A stretch of DNA of 42,193 nt, from the NCBI GenBank assembly GCA_022820485.1, contig JAJEFJ010000097.1, forward strand, positions 1-42,193, written 5' to 3'. The stretch is from Candidatus Latescibacterota bacterium (GTDB lineage: Bacteria > Latescibacterota > UBA2968 > UBA8231). The notes under the pieces were generated by a model. It saw only the letters and a program-made list of their open reading frames with translations, ran no database searches and was not told the origin of the DNA. This document shows, piece by piece, positions 40,690-42,193 of the stretch. Within the stretch, counting starts at the first letter, position 1, and every line of letters starts with the position of its first letter. A program made the position numbers and the translations under genes.

Positions 40690-41322
40690 ATGAATAATTT
40701 CAACATCCCCGCAATCATACTCAGCGCACTCCTTGGCGTACTCCTTGGCGCACTCGCCATGCCATTGGTGCGTGAATCCCAACTGCCGACTTCTAGTGAA
40801 TCCCAACTGCCGACTTCCAGTGAATCCCAACTGCCGATTCCGATTTCCGGCTTGATCAGTGCGGTGACAACCGTTGCCATCGGCTGGTGGATTCACAGCG
40901 CCGTGCGACGCAGAGGAGAGCTTGACCGAATCTCGATCGACTACTTGTCGAATCTTAATCGCCGGATCGACGAGTTGATTTCGACGTGTCTCGACGCTGC
41001 AACTGAAGATGGCGGCCCCGAACGCTTCGTGAATCTTCCACGACTCTCCAATGAGATTTATTGGCTGAGTGTCATTGCCAAGGAGGTAAAACAATCCGAA
41101 CTAACTCAGTTGGGAGATAAACTTGCTTCTCATTACGTGGACTTCAAGAGGCATCTGACCGAGAGTGACTCGGTCGATATGATATGGGCCTCGAAAGCGA
41201 GCCACGATGTGCGGATAACCGCTCTGAAGGTCCAGTGGCGTATCTGCCAGCATATCCTCGATCAAAAGAAGAATACTGACATCTTCGCATCGCTTGATCC
41301 TGAACCCTCAGAAGCCGTCTGA
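40690..41322 (+). CDS. Membrane-anchored protein with triplicated linker (system gene 3)
   Basis: The 210-residue protein has one hydrophobic helix near the N-terminus (IPAIILSALLGVLLGALAM, 6-24). Three copies of an ESQLPTSS-type repeat follow (29-51), encoded by a 24-bp DNA repeat, then a second hydrophobic helix (ISGLISAVTTVAIGWWIHSA, about 53-72). A soluble, mostly helical C-terminal domain of about 135 residues begins RRRGELDRISIDYL. No catalytic motif recognised. With genes 1 and 2 it suggests an ATPase/STAS sensing pair controlling a membrane effector (inference). The stop lies 13 bp before the IS5 transposase end, so a C-terminal trim by the IS cannot be excluded. Confidence 0.65.
   Translation: MNNFNIPAIILSALLGVLLGALAMPLVRESQLPTSSESQLPTSSESQLPIPISGLISAVTTVAIGWWIHSAVRRRGELDRISIDYLSNLNRRIDELISTCLDAATEDGGPERFVNLPRLSNEIYWLSVIAKEVKQSELTQLGDKLASHYVDFKRHLTESDSVDMIWASKASHDVRITALKVQWRICQHILDQKKNTDIFASLDPEPSEAV
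40772..40843 (+). repeat. Three tandem copies of a 24-bp repeat
   Basis: GTGAATCCCAACTGCCGACT plus four more bases is repeated at 40772-40795, 40796-40819 and 40820-40843, with only one or two changes between the first two copies and a diverging end in the third. It stays in frame and adds eight residues per copy to the linker of the membrane protein. Such repeats can gain or lose units by slippage. Confidence 0.85.
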
Positions 41323-41334
41323 AAACTCTATTTT

Positions 41335-42141
41335 TCATTTGATTCTTTTGAGTAGCAGGTGGATCATGGCCACCTGAATCAAGGCTTCGCTGTGGCGGGT
41401 CAAGACCTCATAATCTCGCGCATGGCGGCGAAAGTTCATCAACCATGCCAACGTGCGCTCGACGACCCAACGGCGCTTGACGACGGTAAATCCACCGCCT
41501 TGTTTGGCGACGACTTCTAGGTCTATTTTGTGGGTCTTTTTTCGGTTCGCCACCCACGTTCGGATCGCCTCGCCTTGGTAGCCGCCATCGACCCATAGCT
41601 TCCGTAACCGAGCCACGCCCGTGCGCCCTAAGCGGGTCAAGAGTTGCTTAAGGCCGGCGCGATCATCGACATCGGCGGCCGTGACCACCACCTGTCGAAG
41701 CAAACCCGACGTATCCACCAGCAGATGCCGTTTACGGCCCTTGATCTTTTTACCAGCGTCATAACCAATTATTTCTCCTTGGGTTGCCGTCTTTATCGTC
41801 TGCCTATCGACACAACCCGCCGACGGCCTGGCAACCCGTCCGTTGCGGCGATGTTCCCGCTGGGTGAGGTGTTCCAACACCGGCGACCAGACCCCTTCGA
41901 GGCTCCAGCGACGAAAGTAATCATACACCGTTTTCCACGGCCCAAAACAACAAGGCAACAAAGCCCAAGGACACCCCGTCTTGTTCAAATACAAAAGCCC
42001 GTTGACGATTTGGCGTCGATCCCGCGGGGGCCGGCCCGGACCGTGGGGCCGCCAGCGCGGGGCCGGCAGCAACGGTTCGATCTGCTGCCATTGTGCATCA
42101 GTTAGATCGGTGGCATATTGCATTCGCGGCGTACTCATCAT
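41335..42141 (-). CDS. IS5-family transposase
   Basis: The 268-residue DDE transposase starts YATDLTDAQWQQIEPLLP, continues with GRPPRDRRQIVNGLLYL and GCPWALLP, and has catalytic Asp in CVDRQTIKTA, Asp in LWVDGGYQG and Glu in RRWVVERTLAWLMNF. Its single uninterrupted frame covers the region that in some IS5 subgroups is split by a frameshift. It appears intact. The terminal inverted repeats could not be identified, and the right end may lie at or beyond the window edge. It lies directly after the three-gene operon. Confidence 0.9.
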   Translation of the reverse strand: MMSTPRMQYATDLTDAQWQQIEPLLPAPRWRPHGPGRPPRDRRQIVNGLLYLNKTGCPWALLPCCFGPWKTVYDYFRRWSLEGVWSPVLEHLTQREHRRNGRVARPSAGCVDRQTIKTATQGEIIGYDAGKKIKGRKRHLLVDTSGLLRQVVVTAADVDDRAGLKQLLTRLGRTGVARLRKLWVDGGYQGEAIRTWVANRKKTHKIDLEVVAKQGGGFTVVKRRWVVERTLAWLMNFRRHARDYEVLTRHSEALIQVAMIHLLLKRIK

Positions 42142-42193
42142 ACAAGCCTTTCTGTTCAGCGTTTGTGGTGAAACCTGAATATGGCTCGATGAG

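Noticed and set aside
41323..42193. Terminal inverted repeats of the IS5-type element
   Set aside because: Comparison of both flanks gave only a weak, gapped similarity (CTCA...AGCC), not enough to define the ends.

Overview
The window reads as an accessory-rich chromosomal segment (mostly about 55-60% G+C by eye) of an uncultured, heterotrophic, Gram-negative-type bacterium. Several gene classes point this way: Fe(II)/2-oxoglutarate dioxygenases of the phytanoyl-CoA (PhyH) family, enolase-superfamily sugar-acid dehydratases, a glucuronoyl-esterase-like hydrolase, a TIM-barrel sugar isomerase, Gfo/Idh/MocA and GMC oxidoreductases, a class-III aminotransferase, lipoproteins with clear lipoboxes and a carbon-monoxide/xanthine-dehydrogenase-like operon. 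This mix resembles Poribacteria/Latescibacterota-like genomes, but no rRNA or marker gene confirms it; the assignment is inference.

Layout. 1-3.74 kb is a mobile-element zone: the end of an IS630-type element that has cut a nuclease-like gene, then a unit with a frameshifted IS1595-type transposase and two cargo genes, bounded by near-perfect 21-bp inverted repeats that each carry an inward promoter -35 box. 3.77-12.1 kb is metabolic: an enolase-superfamily enzyme, a double-domain PhyH protein, a secreted thioredoxin, a minus-strand cluster PhyH / CE15-like esterase / L-rhamnonate-dehydratase-like enzyme interrupted by a decayed MazEF-type module, then arsC-purN. 12.1-16.0 kb is a minus-strand operon of aldo/keto reductase, adenosine-deaminase-like amidohydrolase and polysaccharide flippase. 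16.07-17.65 kb is an A+T-rich MvaI/BcnI-type restriction-modification pair. 17.8-19.9 kb holds ATP sulfurylase and a sugar isomerase. 20.1-25.0 kb is a tightly overlapped plus-strand operon: an internally duplicated membrane protein, a GMC oxidoreductase, a Gfo/Idh/MocA oxidoreductase and the ABC-F factor EttA.

26.5-28.9 kb is a small island of defence- or toxin-antitoxin-like genes: membrane protein plus XRE regulator, a Uma2 nuclease-fold protein, a 68-residue protein and an AbiEii-type nucleotidyltransferase. 29.0-33.9 kb is a coxG-coxS-coxL-coxM operon with its own promoter and a divergent mocA that would make the molybdopterin cytosine dinucleotide cofactor. 34.0-38.7 kb has two exported proteins, an AbiEi-type antitoxin whose toxin partner is reduced to 46 codons, and a penicillin-acylase-family hydrolase. 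39.3-41.3 kb carries the most system-like unknown: an overlapping three-gene operon of a STAS-plus-Bergerat-ATPase protein, a STAS-like DUF4325 protein and a membrane-anchored protein, followed within about 10 bp by an IS5-type transposase gene.

A recurring theme is that toxin or nuclease parts are broken while the antitoxin or regulatory partner survives (MazEF-like and AbiE-like modules), and a putative nuclease is split by an IS, consistent with repeated gain and decay of selfish or defensive modules. No rRNA, tRNA or CRISPR array was recognised.
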